Shown one piece after another: positions 51,776 to 63,075 of a stretch of 64,000 nucleotides of DNA. Below the pieces are notes generated by a model. The model saw only the letters and a list, made by a program, of their open reading frames with translations, had not been told where the DNA came from and did not search any database. The stretch is from Opisthorchis felineus. Its lineage: Eukaryota > Platyhelminthes > Trematoda > Opisthorchiida > Opisthorchiidae. Position 1 is the first letter of the stretch, and each line of letters begins with the position of its first letter. Location of the stretch: contig SJOL01006485.1 of NCBI GenBank assembly GCA_004794785.1, positions 265,951-329,950 of the forward strand, written 5' to 3'. The position numbers and the translations under genes were made by a program.

Positions 51776-52314
51776 GTAAGCATACTTTGGTACTTTCTGG
51801 CCAGTACCTACTATTACGCTTACTTTTCTAAGTTCATAGATTCTACACTATCCTGGATGCGCACTTTCAGCAATTGCGGGGAAAAGAGCTGATTTGGTAT
51901 TAATACACAAGGTTGTGTGACTTAGCATATGCTACACAACGATTTTGGCCGTGAACCGACCCTTCTGAAAAGTATTCTGCCCATTTAGCTACCGAGGAAA
52001 TTGCCTCAAGTTACTTATGTTCATTTGTTTTTCTTATTCGAAAATACTCCACCAAATGGATCGAGTACCAGTGACTACAAATGCCACTAGTGTACTAGTC
52101 ACGTGAAGTTCAAAGTGAGCCAGACCTTGGATTATTATTCATACGACCAGTGGATGTTTGTTCTAACTGACGCAGCAGCCCTGAGAAATTATATAATGGT
52201 TGTCATATATAGGGATGTAATATGTCCATCTGTAGCCGTAGGAATACATTTTGTCTGCACCATTTCTCTGAGTCTTGGTCTATTTTGGTTCTTCAATGAC
52301 TGAGTTTATCACAG

Positions 52315-52536
52315 TATTGTTTGGATTTAAGTCAGAGTCAGTTCAGAGTTACCTTCATTCACACTACATTATTTTGGACTGGTTACTATGCACAGTGTTT
52401 GTATAAGCATTTTGAAACGATAAACAAAGACTACAGGCTGACACGCAGATTCGAATTTAGGGTAACCTGGCCGGCATGCTCACTAGATGACTGCTATCTA
52501 AATCCTCGCTGCGTTGCCGAGTTTATCATCAAACTG
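52315..52536 (+). CDS. internal exon, unrecognised gene
   Basis: Exactly 74 codons (phase 0 both ends) lie between a TTTATCACAG acceptor and a CTG/GTAAGA donor. The product contains DLSQSQFRVTFIHTTLFWTG, YKHFETINKDYRLTRRFEF and PACSLDDCYLNPRCVAEFI. Three cysteines cluster near the end. The aromatic-rich opening could be a membrane-proximal segment. It is one of the better-supported exons in this half of the window, but I cannot name it. Confidence 0.55.
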
Positions 52537-52599
52537 GTAAGAGACTGTTCAGCAGTGGGCATATCCTGTTGCCAATAAAACCATTTTTCCATTCATAAG

Positions 52600-52690
52600 C
52601 TTGCCAAAAACTCTTCCACAGCCCACGACCGGTTTCACCCTTTCTGGGGACCCATCAGATAGACACAGTCCCGGAGCATGCAGATGAGTG
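52600..52690 (-). ncRNA. degenerate hammerhead repeat copy
   Basis: On the minus strand the core reads CTGATGG (complement 52652-52658, last core A replaced by G), a GTCCCC..GGGT stem II, GAAACCGGTC and GTGGGC. Stem I can pair fully with wobbles. The flank AGAGTTTTTGGCAAGCTTAT matches the family. The core substitution probably inactivates it. Confidence 0.55.
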
Positions 52691-53827
52691 TATTGGTCGA
52701 AAGCCAGTTTCCGTTTAAATTCGTTGCAGTTCTTTCCTTAGGACCCTCGTTTACGTCGAACTATATATCAGCTTCCTTGTATCCCGCAGCAGTTGTTGAG
52801 TTGAATATTGATCTGAGAGCTGGTTGCGTTACTTCACATGTGATTTATTCCTCATTTTTACCTCAGTACCATATGTAATGAAACCACACTCACTGTCATC
52901 AACCGGCATGAAAATCATCGCGGAACACTGGAGTACGAAAGCGACTTCGTTGTTGAGGACCAGTTTATTAAAGTTAGCGGCCCGATCATCTGGCACCTGA
53001 GGCGAACAAGTTATCGCCAATCGAAAATTTAAACTGGAAGAACATGAGTCAGTTCTAATAAATCGGAGATCTGCGGTACATTTGAAGGGTGTGTAATGTC
53101 ACCTGGCCAGGTATTGCGAACCGGGGACATTGATTGAGTCATCATTGGAAACCTTGGGCAAAACGCAACAAAACTGTGAAGTCAAAATGTAACTTACTTG
53201 GACACAACAAGGTTCCGAATGGGCACATTGTCTTCTCACCACCCCGTCCAGCTTGATTATTAGTCAACTGTCATGTCAGGAATTCTTATTGGAGGAGGTT
53301 GGAACAGGCTGGTGAGCAACCCTGTCAATCAGACTCACGAGTGGTGTACGCACTTGGTTCACACTGTGTGGCGTTATAATGAAACCAATGGCTGATAAAC
53401 TCTCACTATGACTGATATTGTAGTTTAACATATCTGAGATTAGCAAACAGGCAACTACACGCAATACGTGTATATGTATATTTAGTTGGTATTCCTATTC
53501 AACGTACAATCTCTGAATTTATCACTGTATTATCCCAGATGCTCTAATACATGTTCGAACATCGATGTTTCCCAGAAATAACTTGACGACGTAATACTCT
53601 AGCTCTAGAACTCCGGCTACTTATCTAATGAGGTGAAGACAACGCAGTCATCCTGTATATTGCTTTTGGTATCAAATATACGATTGTCATTACTAGGCAG
53701 GTTAGATTTTTGGTGTTGCATAAAGTGGGGGGGTGAATTACTGTGATAATGAGGACAGCGGTGAGCAAGCAGAAAACCCCTACCTTCTTTTTTTGGCACA
53801 ATGTATATTATTCATAAGGTTGCTGAA

Positions 53828-54085
53828 AACATCTGATGACCCACAACTAGCCTCACCCTTATTACGGCTCATCAGGTAGGCGCTGTACCCGAAATTCCAC
53901 CAGCGTTATGTCCCTTGTAAATGCGAGATTGCACACAACTGACGTTATACAATCGTTCGCAAATCAGGCTGGTGTTATTGGGAGATTCGACTGAATCTGT
54001 CACTTATGTTCTTCAACTGAATGTGCTTCACAAAAGTAGCTTCAAGTCTAAACTCGTGCGATATTCGAGATATCCTGGTGTGTTT
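53828..54085. mobile_element. hammerhead repeat copy, rearranged
   Basis: On the minus strand CTGATGA (complement 53869-53875) with a GCC..GGGT stem II and well-paired stem I (GCCTAC with GTGGGT) is followed by GAGG instead of GAAA, so the core is broken. Immediately to the right, 53950-54085 is the family body in plus orientation (GGAGATTCGACTGAATCTGT, TGTTCTTCAACTGAATGTGC). The two parts therefore face opposite ways, as in an element with inverted ribozyme ends. Confidence 0.6.
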
Positions 54086-54281
54086 ACCTGACAGAACATA
54101 CTTCAGTTTTACCGACTGCTTGTAGTAACTGTCCAAAACGATGATACAAACCCTAAAAATTATGTAACTGTTTAGGTACTTTGGGATGGACGCGTTTAGT
54201 CATTCCCTTGTTTTAACCTTCTCACCCCTTACAAAGGGACATGCAAGTTTTCAAGTGCAGCATAAATCGTTGTCTCCACAG

Positions 54282-54445
54282 TCGGCATTCTTTGAAGGCT
54301 AGGTTAGACGAGGAGACTGAACGGGTCATAAAACACTCCGCAGTACATTGCAGCAACGCCACTGAATACAGGTTGGGACAGAGCATGAACCAGCTGCTGG
54401 AAGCAGATCATCCGGAGCCGAATTCGCCCTCGGTTACACTCACAA
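54282..54445 (+). CDS. candidate exon, unrecognised
   Basis: A TTGTCTCCACAG acceptor opens a frame reading SLKARLDEETERVIKHSAVH and YRLGQSMNQLLEADHPEP. Donors at 54433 (GTTACA, phase 0) or 54446 (GTATGC, phase 2) are possible. An acceptor at 54486 is followed by another long frame (54487-54774), and the 54433 donor would keep frame with it across a 54-base intron. The charged helix-like composition supports coding, but the join is unsettled. Confidence 0.4.
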
Positions 54446-54931
54446 AGTATGCATAATACCAACACAGTGACGCATCAACAACACAGTTGCTTGTTTGTCT
54501 TGCGACTAAAGCTTTAAGGTTTCTCAATGTTGTCTGGAATCCGCCAGACAAATATAAACATGCCCTTCAAAAACGAAGCACAGCAAATGTAGCCATAATC
54601 CGTCTGGTAGGCGGCAAACGGAGTAATTCATTTTCTCTTGGTGAATTTAGGTTACCGTTACTAATACATGGGAACCCATCCTATGGCTTGTTCCATCCCA
54701 CTGTCCGTTGTGCGGTCGTGTTCATCAAAGGCTGCTTTTTGAAGATGAAGGTTAGTTTTGTAATCGCAAACTGAGTTTGGTTTTGGGTTAACAGTTTAAA
54801 TTTAGATCCTGAAAATTCGAATTCGGTTTTAAAATATTACGACCTACTGTCTTCATACCACTGAGGTACAGATGTTCCCCTGTATTCTTATTCTGTTTCC
54901 ATTACCTTATTATTGAATTTCATTTCGATAG

Positions 54932-55020
54932 GGCAACTCTCACGCGGGTAAACTAGCGCGTAAACTAGCTGCGCATGAATTGCTTGCTGACGACTCCTTT
55001 GGATATCAGATTAGACTAAC
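54932..55020 (+). CDS. internal exon with a P-loop-like motif
   Basis: A TTTCATTTCGATAG acceptor and a CTAAC/GTAAGA donor bound 29 codons plus two bases. The product begins GNSHAGKLARKLAAHELLAD and continues DSFGYQIRL. GNxxxGK followed by an alternating basic/aliphatic helix resembles the Walker A region of deoxynucleoside-kinase-like proteins such as NDUFA10, but it lacks the usual residue spacing after the Lys and no neighbouring exon confirms the family. The exon itself is well supported by strong splice sites and a single open frame. Confidence 0.5.
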
Positions 55021-58000
55021 GTAAGAAATACTGACTGACCGCAACCTTACTCACTTGGGGTCTAATGTGCGTTTCGCTGTGCAGAAAATGTTAAATAAGG
55101 AGGGCACGTGCATCTGATATGGTTTCTTCGATACTCGCCAACTCGATCCCGACTGAGGGTGATTTTAACTCAATAAGGCTTCACTAATGGCAAAACCGCT
55201 GGCTATTGGAAAAAACCTGACAGATCCGTGTTAGGGTCCAACTTAATGCCATCAAGGTGGCCCAAGAAGGAGAACTTTTTGTAGCCTTAATTAAGGTTCA
55301 TTTTTGTGGTATCTATTAACCTACAGAGGCCGCGTTAACAGGGTAACTGATGGGTAAGTGGGGAAACGTTAAGAAACGGCTTCCTTTTAGTGTCGTGTGC
55401 AACACTGATGCAATCACAGGGGCGCCATGTGATGTAATTTCATGCATATCCACCTGCCCGTCTTATAGCTATCAAGCATAAACGTGAAGCAGTTGACAAA
55501 AAAGCAAATTGAGCCTACCAGACCACAACCTTACTAGTTTCAACAATATGCCTTTCAAAGCTTTTGTGATACAGAAGGCAGTTTAGGATTTTGAGATCAT
55601 GATGTCTGGGAAACTGATGCTAATCGTTCGTCATCCAGGTAGTCAGTTTAATCGAGCCTTCCAGATGGAACGTTTGGTGCCGTTCTATAACATTTCAAGC
55701 AATACCAACTCGCTTAGAAAAGTAGTTGTGACTGTAGGTGTGGTAATATACTTTTATTTTGAGATTTCTCTGCTAACCTAGGACCAGACCCAAAAATAGA
55801 TAAAGGAATCGCAATAAGCATTGCCCACCTGAATCCCTCTTTAAGGTGGTTGCTTAAACGCTATTGTTTGTTGGTGCCACTTCGAGAAATTCCCCTCTTT
55901 TGATGTTATTCTTCATTAGTATCCCAAACAATTGAAAACTATCTTCAAAATGAATAGAAACCTGCTTCTTCATAACATACTAACTTGTTTACCCACCTTC
56001 ACACATTCTTCACAAAATCGGCTTAGTAATGATTCCGGGGATTCACCTTAATCCAGTCAAGCTTAATGCTGAACCAGCTGTTGAGGTGAATATTAGGGTT
56101 GAAGAACGTCACAAAGCAAACTAGTCATTAGGTCTCATTTGTACCTCCCATGATCGCTTATTCGTCTTCAACGTCAGTGACAGTCTGGTCAAAACGTTTT
56201 CCATCAGTTGAAGCAGTGTACCCCAAGCATGTGCAGACCACTTATCCGGATAGTGGATGCTGTCGTAGCTGGACCTCCCCACCCCACAAATGCGTGTGCT
56301 ACGCATCCTGAGCGAGGGGTTCACTCTGCCATGCTCGAATTCATACATTCATATATATATATATATATATATATNNNNNNNNNNNNNNNNNNNNNNNNNN
56401 NNNNNNNNNNNNNNNNNNNNNNNNNNNNNNNNNNNNNNNNNNNNNNNNNNNNNNNNNNNNNNNNNNNNNNNNNNNNNNNNNNNNNNNNNNNNNNNNNNNN
56501 NNNNNNNNNNNNNNNNNNNNNNNNNNNNNNNNNNNNNNNNNNNNNNNNNNNNNNNNNNNNNNNNNNNNNNNNNNNNNNNNNNNNNNNNNNNNNNNNNNNN
56601 NNNNNNNNNNNNNNNNNNNNNNNNNNNNNNNNNNNNNNNNNNNNNNNNNNNNNNNNNNNNNNNNNNNNNNNNNNNNNNNNNNNNNNNNNNNNNNNNNNNN
56701 NNNNNNNNNNNNNNNNNNNNNNNNNNNNNNNNNNNNNNNNNNNNNNNNNNNNNNNNNNNNNNNNNNNNNNNNNNNNNNNNNNNNNNNNNNNNNNNNNNNN
56801 NNNNNNNNNNNNNNNNNNNNNNNNNNNNNNNNNNNNNNNNNNNNNNNNNNNNNNNNNNNNNNNNNNNNNNNNNNNNNNNNNNNNNNNNNNNNNNNNNNNN
56901 NNNNNNNNNNNNNNNNNNNNNNNNNNNNNNNNNNNNNNNNNNNNNNNNNNNNNNNNNNNNNNNNNNNNNNNNNNNNNNNNNNNNNNNNNNNNNNNNNNNN
57001 NNNNNNNNNNNNNNNNNNNNNNNNNNNNNNNNNNNNNNNNNNNNNNNNNNNNNNNNNNNNNNNNNNNNNNNNNNNNNNNNNNNNNNNNNNNNNNNNNNNN
57101 NNNNNNNNNNNNNNNNNNNNNNNNNNNNNNNNNNNNNNNNNNNNNNNNNNNNNNNNNNNNNNNNNNNNNNNNNNNNNNNNNNNNNNNNNNNNNNNNNNNN
57201 NNNNNNNNNNNNNNNNNNCTGATTGCAGCAACTTCAACGAATTTGGGAACACGTTATTTCAGATGGCTGAACAAAGTGTGAACGTGGAGTTCGAATTAAC
57301 TCGTTGGAATGTGACTAAAGGACTTTGTAAAGCACTGACTGCCGTTAAGCAATGGTTAGATTCGGTACCCAAAGGAGGTGCTTGTTCTTTTGGAGATTGA
57401 GGGACCTATTTGAGGGCCTATTTAAATGTCTCGGCAGCTACTTGTGAACCTAATGGCTTCGGTAGGTTCCTGTGCATCAATTGACAGTAGTGACATAATT
57501 TGAGTGCGCCTTAGGACTCGCATGCACTCAACCTTCTGTGTCCGTTTTAGCCTTAATGCTAGAAATTCGGCTGTTGGAGGGAAGGTTCGGTGAATAGTAT
57601 ATTTACATACACTGTCACCTTTAGGAGATTTTGGTCTCATTTTGCTGTTCTATCTAATGAACTGCATAGGGTATCCGTCTTTTCCCAGGGTATTTTGAGC
57701 GGTCCAAGGTTTATTGCTTTCTGTATTTTAAATAGTGTAATCGTTTCAATTATTAGTTCGTCGACCTTCACACTGTCAGCAGTCATTCAGTTTTCTGTGT
57801 CTAACTGAAGTCAGAATGCACTTACCATCCAACCATCTGAGTGAACTTACTGAAGAGGACAAAATGAACGTATGCTTATCTTGATGAAGGTACCCATGAC
57901 GGTGGGATCTCATTTCAGCATGGCACCATAAGGTGGTCAAAATAAATATATTTAAATCTTTTCGTTTTATAAAAGCACACAAACGGCTGACTCAAGTGTA

Positions 58001-58291
58001 TGGGCTCAAGCTGCTGAGTCATCTTTAAGCCTTATTTAGCTTTCACGGTGCAGATGAGAACGACTTTTGCAGCCGTTAACTTATATCAATAGCTCACACT
58101 ATTAAAGCCGTAACTTGTTCTAAAGTGAAGTACGCCGTACTAGTTAATCAGTTTGGTCTAGCAGACACCATTATTCAGGACTTTGCGTCCGGAATTTTTG
58201 CTCGTTTCAAAAACATCAAGAAAACTTAGTAAAAATGCTGCCAAGTTAGATGAGACAGTTCGACTACCTAGGTTGACTGGGTTTTTAACAG
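55021..58291. other. stretch without supported exons, includes the assembly gap
   Basis: Outside the gap at 56375-57218 I see only short frames (for example 55599-55781 and 57590-57808) without splice logic. A (TA)n run (56351-56374) abuts the gap. Confidence 0.5.
56375..57218. other. assembly gap (844 N)
   Basis: A run of N directly follows an AT microsatellite, a usual place for assembly to break. Open frames drawn across it are artefacts. Confidence 0.99.
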
Positions 58292-58727
58292 GAGCAAACA
58301 GTCAATGCAAGCCCCTATCATTGGTGGAAGCCAAACCATCCTATTGAGCAGGTGATCACTGGCGAACTGATTGCTCATGATGGACATCAGGTTGAATTGT
58401 CAGGACACGATCTTGACCTGCTTTCACTAGCGTCTCAAAAAGCTCAACATTTGTCCCTACAGGACTCAGTACATGGGCGTACAGGAATCGATCTGTTAAC
58501 AATTTCAGGTCGGTATTTCTATGACAACAGCTTTGGAACCTGTTGGTGCAGGGCGTTTCATACTCATGACGGTGGAATCGGTCAAACACCACTGTGCACA
58601 AATATATGAAATCTTCCCTAAGACACAGGCTGACGAAATTGATCCGATGAAATTCGACTGGTGCCAAAGGCCCGCTCAAATTTATTTGACTAAATGGAGC
58701 AATGGAGGTGCCACTTATGTTCGTTGA
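58292..58727 (+). CDS. last two exons of an unrecognised gene, with a 40-base intron
   Basis: Exon one (58292-58468, 59 codons) follows a GTTTTTAACAG acceptor and contains SPYHWWKPNHPIEQVITGEL, then AHDGHQVELSGHDLDLLSLA. It ends at a GACTCA/GTACAT donor in phase 0. After exactly 40 bases an ACAATTTCAG acceptor resumes in phase 0, giving EPVGAGRFILMTVESVKHH, YEIFPKTQADEIDPMKFDW and a TGA at 58725-58727. Removing the intron keeps one frame for 131 residues. The product looks like the C-terminus of a soluble protein. The family is not recognised; the gene body probably lies upstream, perhaps partly in the assembly gap. Confidence 0.65.
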
Positions 58728-59569
58728 TTCCAGTCTCCGGTGGTCTACTCGCTTTTTTCGGAATCGGATGCAATCGTAATCGACGCAGTCGATCCTAGAC
58801 ATTTGTTTCCATCTTCGGGTTCGACTGGGCGGGACCAGCTGTGCGTAGTCTTATCTGCCTAGAATTTTGTTCAAAAATTAAGACTGAACAACATGCTGAT
58901 ACCTTCTGATGCATGTTAGCAGTGCTATTTCAATTGCGCACCAAACCACAAGTTTTCTTGGGAGTCAGCCAAAATCACCCTGCAAAATACCAAATCACGT
59001 TCAGTAGTCATGCAAAGAATTGATCCCATAGGCAATGCGTGGATAATCCCTACTGGAAACTTGGGCACCTGTGTAGCAAGCAGAAGGCGGACACTCTAGT
59101 TGTGGAGAATCTGTTAGCTTGCTTAATCTCTAGTGGAGTTTCAGCTCCAGGAAAACCTTGACGATTGTCATCGAAGCTTGTCATGTGCATTTTTATGCGG
59201 TGGTCTATTCTGACTCAGTCAGTATTCTCAAGATAATAATATTACTGATGGCATTGAATCACTCGAAACACTACTACTGTAGTATAGCTAAAACAATAGA
59301 CATAAATCAAGCCAATATCGGTTGGTTTATTGTCTACCCTCTTCGTGAACAAGCAAGATCAAGGTTCAATCCAAGTCAACCATACTGACTTGTAACTTCC
59401 AATTTCTGTTAAGCTACCTGACTGAGAGCAAAGCGCAGCACAATGGACTATATTTTTCTGTTTTATTGTGGTGTGGTGTCGGCTGTTTTTCTGTTTGTTT
59501 GTTTTTAAATTCATTACCAGTCATCCAGAATTAGCTTGGAGGAAGAATAATTCGTACGAACATGAACCT

Positions 59570-59930
59570 TCCAAGTGAGATGACGTCACCCGAATAGCCA
59601 GTCAACATGTGAATACGTGATGTGGGTTCCAAGACTGAGTGACGAGTGAATCTATTTCTTCTTTAAGTGCACGTTACTCACGCTGATAGTCAGTCGCCCG
59701 CGGCCGAACGTTTGAGTATCCAAAACATTAACCAGGAGGCCCCGGGTTCGAAACTCTATGGAGTTTCGTGAGATGTGCACTGCTGGTGATTCCCAGTAAA
59801 GAGACGAAACAACTGTCCAGAATTTCTTGGCTTTCCAGCGTAAATTAACTTGGCTTACAGGAGCAAACCTCGATGGGAAATTGCCAAATCTCTCCACACT
59901 ACTAATCCCTACCAACTGTCGAACCCTAAC
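59570..59930 (+). mobile_element. near full-length tRNA-derived SINE
   Basis: About 360 bases. An internal CGAACGTTTGAGTATCCAAA..AACCAGGAGG segment followed by CCCCGGGTTCGAAACTC has the layout of the anticodon arm, variable loop and B box of a tRNA. A tRNA-unrelated 3' part follows (GAGATGTGCACTGCTGGTGA, TTCTTGGCTTTCCAGCG, TGGCTTACAGGAGCAAACC). The same sequence recurs in pieces at 24490-24960, 41660-41900, 51345-51450 and 62330-62460, which shows it is a dispersed family. Confidence 0.7.
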
Positions 59931-60664
59931 CACAGAAAACTGACACAATAGTAGTTATACTTTGATTCTGTTAATAAACACAAGAATCCTACTACGCTGT
60001 TCGTCCTTCCTCAGCTGAACGGTTTGGAACCGAGGATACTGAGATCAATTTTCTGACAGGATGTCAGTTCCCGTAGATTTCGGTGCTAACTAGCAGATGT
60101 GAAGCCGCTAAACTTAGCAGCGGGGAGAGTCACTTGATTACGCCCTTGTTTTGCATTACCGGAAGTTGAGAGCGAAGAACTGGGGACATTTTCAAATGGA
60201 CACACCTGCAGTCCGTGTCTGCTCCTGAGTGATCGGGGAAGGTGGAACTAACTACTATGAGTGGAAGTAAAACTGGTTTTAACTAACCTTTCTCAGTGGC
60301 CTTTGTTTCACATGCTAGTTAAATCCTCAGGGACACTACATAGTCTGGGAAGGTGATGGATATCGGTGTTTCAGAACTCAATCATCTTAGATTCATCCAT
60401 GCATTCATCTTACCCAATTTCATTTATAAGCATCCTTACATGATATAGTGAATTAGTCTCTGACCAGCCTAATAATACTGTGCAACTTAATGTATTTTAA
60501 ATGATAGTCTCACCACTCTGAGTCGCAAACCTTTCCGTGGTTTGTGTGCGAGGTGGAAGGAAGCATTTTATAAGGGCTCATACGTATAAGCCTAAAATGC
60601 CGCCCACTTATTTGAAACTCATGTTGTCATTCGGCCAACGTGGACCGGTTTGTACTGAAGTAAT

Positions 60665-60885
60665 ACACCACTCATAAGGTAGCTAAAAACTCTTAGCTTA
60701 CGACCGGTTTCGCCCCTCATGCGGCTCATTAGGTGGGCGGGGTCCACAAGTTGTCATCAACCTTACGTTCTACTTGAAATTAAACTGTATGGAATTCAGC
60801 AAATACTCTCATTTGCACATATCCGATGAGCGAAACAGCTCTCGGGCTGTCCAAGAGTTTTCAGTAGCCTTATCATCAGTAATTT
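60665..60885 (-). mobile_element. short hammerhead element with inverted ribozyme ends
   Basis: On the minus strand CTAATGA (complement 60726-60732), a GCCGC..GGGGC stem II, GAAA (complement 60708-60711) and a palindromic ACCGGT stem III lead to a GTC cleavage site; the only core change is G to A in CTGATGA. The flank AAGAGTTTTTAGCTACCTTA follows. At the other end, on the plus strand (about 60815-60885), CCGATGAGCGAAACAGC..GCTGTCC is followed by AAGAGTTTTCAGTAGCCTTA, the same flank inverted. That end lacks stem II but could form a five-pair stem III. The whole is about 220 bases. Confidence 0.6.
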
Positions 60886-61972
60886 ACGTCTAGGCAAGGT
60901 GTTGCGATATACCAACCGAAACAGGAGTCGGCCTGGTGCAACACATTCAGTTAAAGAATGTCACTCCCGTCAAAACCAACCTGGTATGTAAATGAGAATA
61001 GGATTGGTTGTGTGTCAGCTCATGTTTCCAATAAATAAAATATTGACCAAACGACTCCGTACGGTGAGGTATGAGGACAAATTTACCTCAAATTTAAACA
61101 AACTGATAAGTTATATCACTAAAACCTCCATTTTTGTTTAAGTGGATCGAATGAGAAAGCGTGAAACGACCGTGCAAAACCATCTGTAATTGAGGGTGAA
61201 GTAGGCGCAATCCGATAGATGGTGTTTTAACTTGTGGTTTCTATGTGGTTGTTTGCGTTGACGGACAGCATAGAGCAAAGAGATACATTGACAAGGCAAC
61301 AACAACAAGATGCAGGAATAACAACCTCCTACTTGGAGAAGAATGTTCGATGGAAAGGAGTGGTTTATCAAGCAGTGGATGGATTTTTTTCAATCACTTT
61401 CTGAAATTTGAAAAGAAACGGAAAATTAAGCGAACCCATTAGGCAGTTGTTGCAGAACGATGGTAGCCTTTGAGGTTCATAAGTCTGCAGTACAAAACTT
61501 AGCACTCGAAAGGACTACGGTCTAAAATTCTTGCTGTGGTTACTGTGATCGTACAATCCTAACTACCGGTAGGAAAACATTTGAAACCCTATTCGTGCAT
61601 TTAGCGCCTTTCATCTGAACGATCGTCACCATAAGTGAAAACGACTTTTCTTCCAGTGAAGGAACGAAAATGTCGGAGAGGTCAGATAGTGTACTTGTGA
61701 TTTCAAACCAACATAGTACCATCACGAGGGTTCCTCGGTTTAAAAATTGTAGATTTTGTGAATTTCGCTATTGATCATACCCAAGTTTTGAAACGTCCGG
61801 TTCTGTTTGCTAAAATGGCTGAGTTTCTCCGATATCTTGAAACTGCAGTTATATTGATATAAAGGAATTCAATGCCAACCAAAATGTGGCTCCAAATATT
61901 CGACAATTAGTCTTACTTAATTTCCGCCAACAGTCCTCGCTGTTAAACTGATTTCTGACGCCCACTTGACAG

Positions 61973-62079
61973 TGCTATCATCGGAGGTAATAATTCCACC
62001 CGGGAGCAATGTATACAACTGGTTTCTATTCACCAGTGCAGCAATGCCGAAAGAACGCTATAAACGTACACAACGTCTA
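61973..62079 (+). CDS. internal exon, unrecognised gene
   Basis: A CACTTGACAG acceptor and a CGTCTA/GTAACG donor bound 35 codons plus two leading bases. The product is LSSEVIIPPGSNVYNWFLFT then AAMPKERYKRTQRL. The length fits phase 1 in and phase 0 out. No partner exon was found, and the follistatin/Kazal gene nearby is on the other strand. Confidence 0.4.
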
Positions 62080-62329
62080 GTAACGGATTTAATTTGCAAT
62101 CGCAACAGTTTCATATCAATATTTTTTAAATTTCCAATTACTAAGTATCCGCCCGTCACCGATTCAAAGGCGATTAAACATCGTGTATGACGAAGCTTAG
62201 ATGCAGTTCATGCAAGTGGTACAACCACTGTCTAGTTTTACGTCACATCCTCCAACTACAAGCCTGTCAGGTAGTTCGTGTTACACAAAGACAAGAAACA
62301 ACTGTGGAGTCTAAGTATGTACCTGTTTC

Positions 62330-62460
62330 TCCTCTACGCGCACTACTGGTAATTCCCAACAGAAAGACGAAACGGCTGTATAGTGCTTCTGGGCTCTTCA
62401 ACATTGAGTGCCTCCACTTACAGGACGAAATCTCAATTGGAAGTTCCCACTCCTTGACGT
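62330..62460 (+). mobile_element. 3' fragment of the SINE family
   Basis: CGCGCACTACTGGTAATTCC, GACGAAACGGCTG and TTACAGGACGAAATCTCAAT match the 3' half of the SINE at 59570 and the fragment at 24800. Confidence 0.65.
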
Positions 62461-63075
62461 GACCTATTTCCTCTAACCATGTACCGCGTAGTTAGTGGCC
62501 GTTGCTATAGCGCACTTATTTCATATATTTCCAAAAGCCTTCAATAAGTGTAGCACTGGATCAAGTTTACGGGTTTTTGAACAATCAGCGCTGCAATCTG
62601 ATGTCCCGAACCCCAATAAGAACAACTTGACTTGATGATTGTAGAACCAACAAAAGCTACACTTCATTTCATTTAAACAACTTTGACATGAACCTAAACT
62701 AATCAAAAAAGGTAGCCGCAAGTTATTTTGGAGCTACCAACTAAAATTCAACCGAATAGCTCACTTATAATCCCCTCCCAATATGTCAAGTGAAGCGTGA
62801 AGCGGCCGTTGTGAAGTTTAGGAAAATTACAAAACAGAGATTCTGGTGAGCTTCGGCTGATTCAGCTGCCGACACTAAATCGATTTTCAGGTGAATTTTT
62901 ATCATAACAAAAGTACAGATGAGAACAAACTTGATAGACATTTGAGGAATGATTCTATCCAATAAGCCTTAAGAAGGACGAAATTGTCAGGAGTATTCAT
63001 CGAAATCATGGTGCTGGAAAGATGCGGTTGTAGTGGTAAATTTTAACGAACCCCTAATCCAAAAACGATAAGAGC

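Larger units (their letters stand above)
58728..61972. other. repeat-rich stretch without a firm gene
   Basis: It contains the best SINE copy (59570-59930) and a two-ended hammerhead element (60665-60885). Frames at 59158-59388, 61231-61442 and 61540-61725 (minus, ending near an ACCG/GTAGTT donor) are weak possibilities only. Confidence 0.5.

Noticed and set aside
56208..57281. Frames of 300-357 codons
   Set aside because: They are produced by reading through an 844-base run of N.
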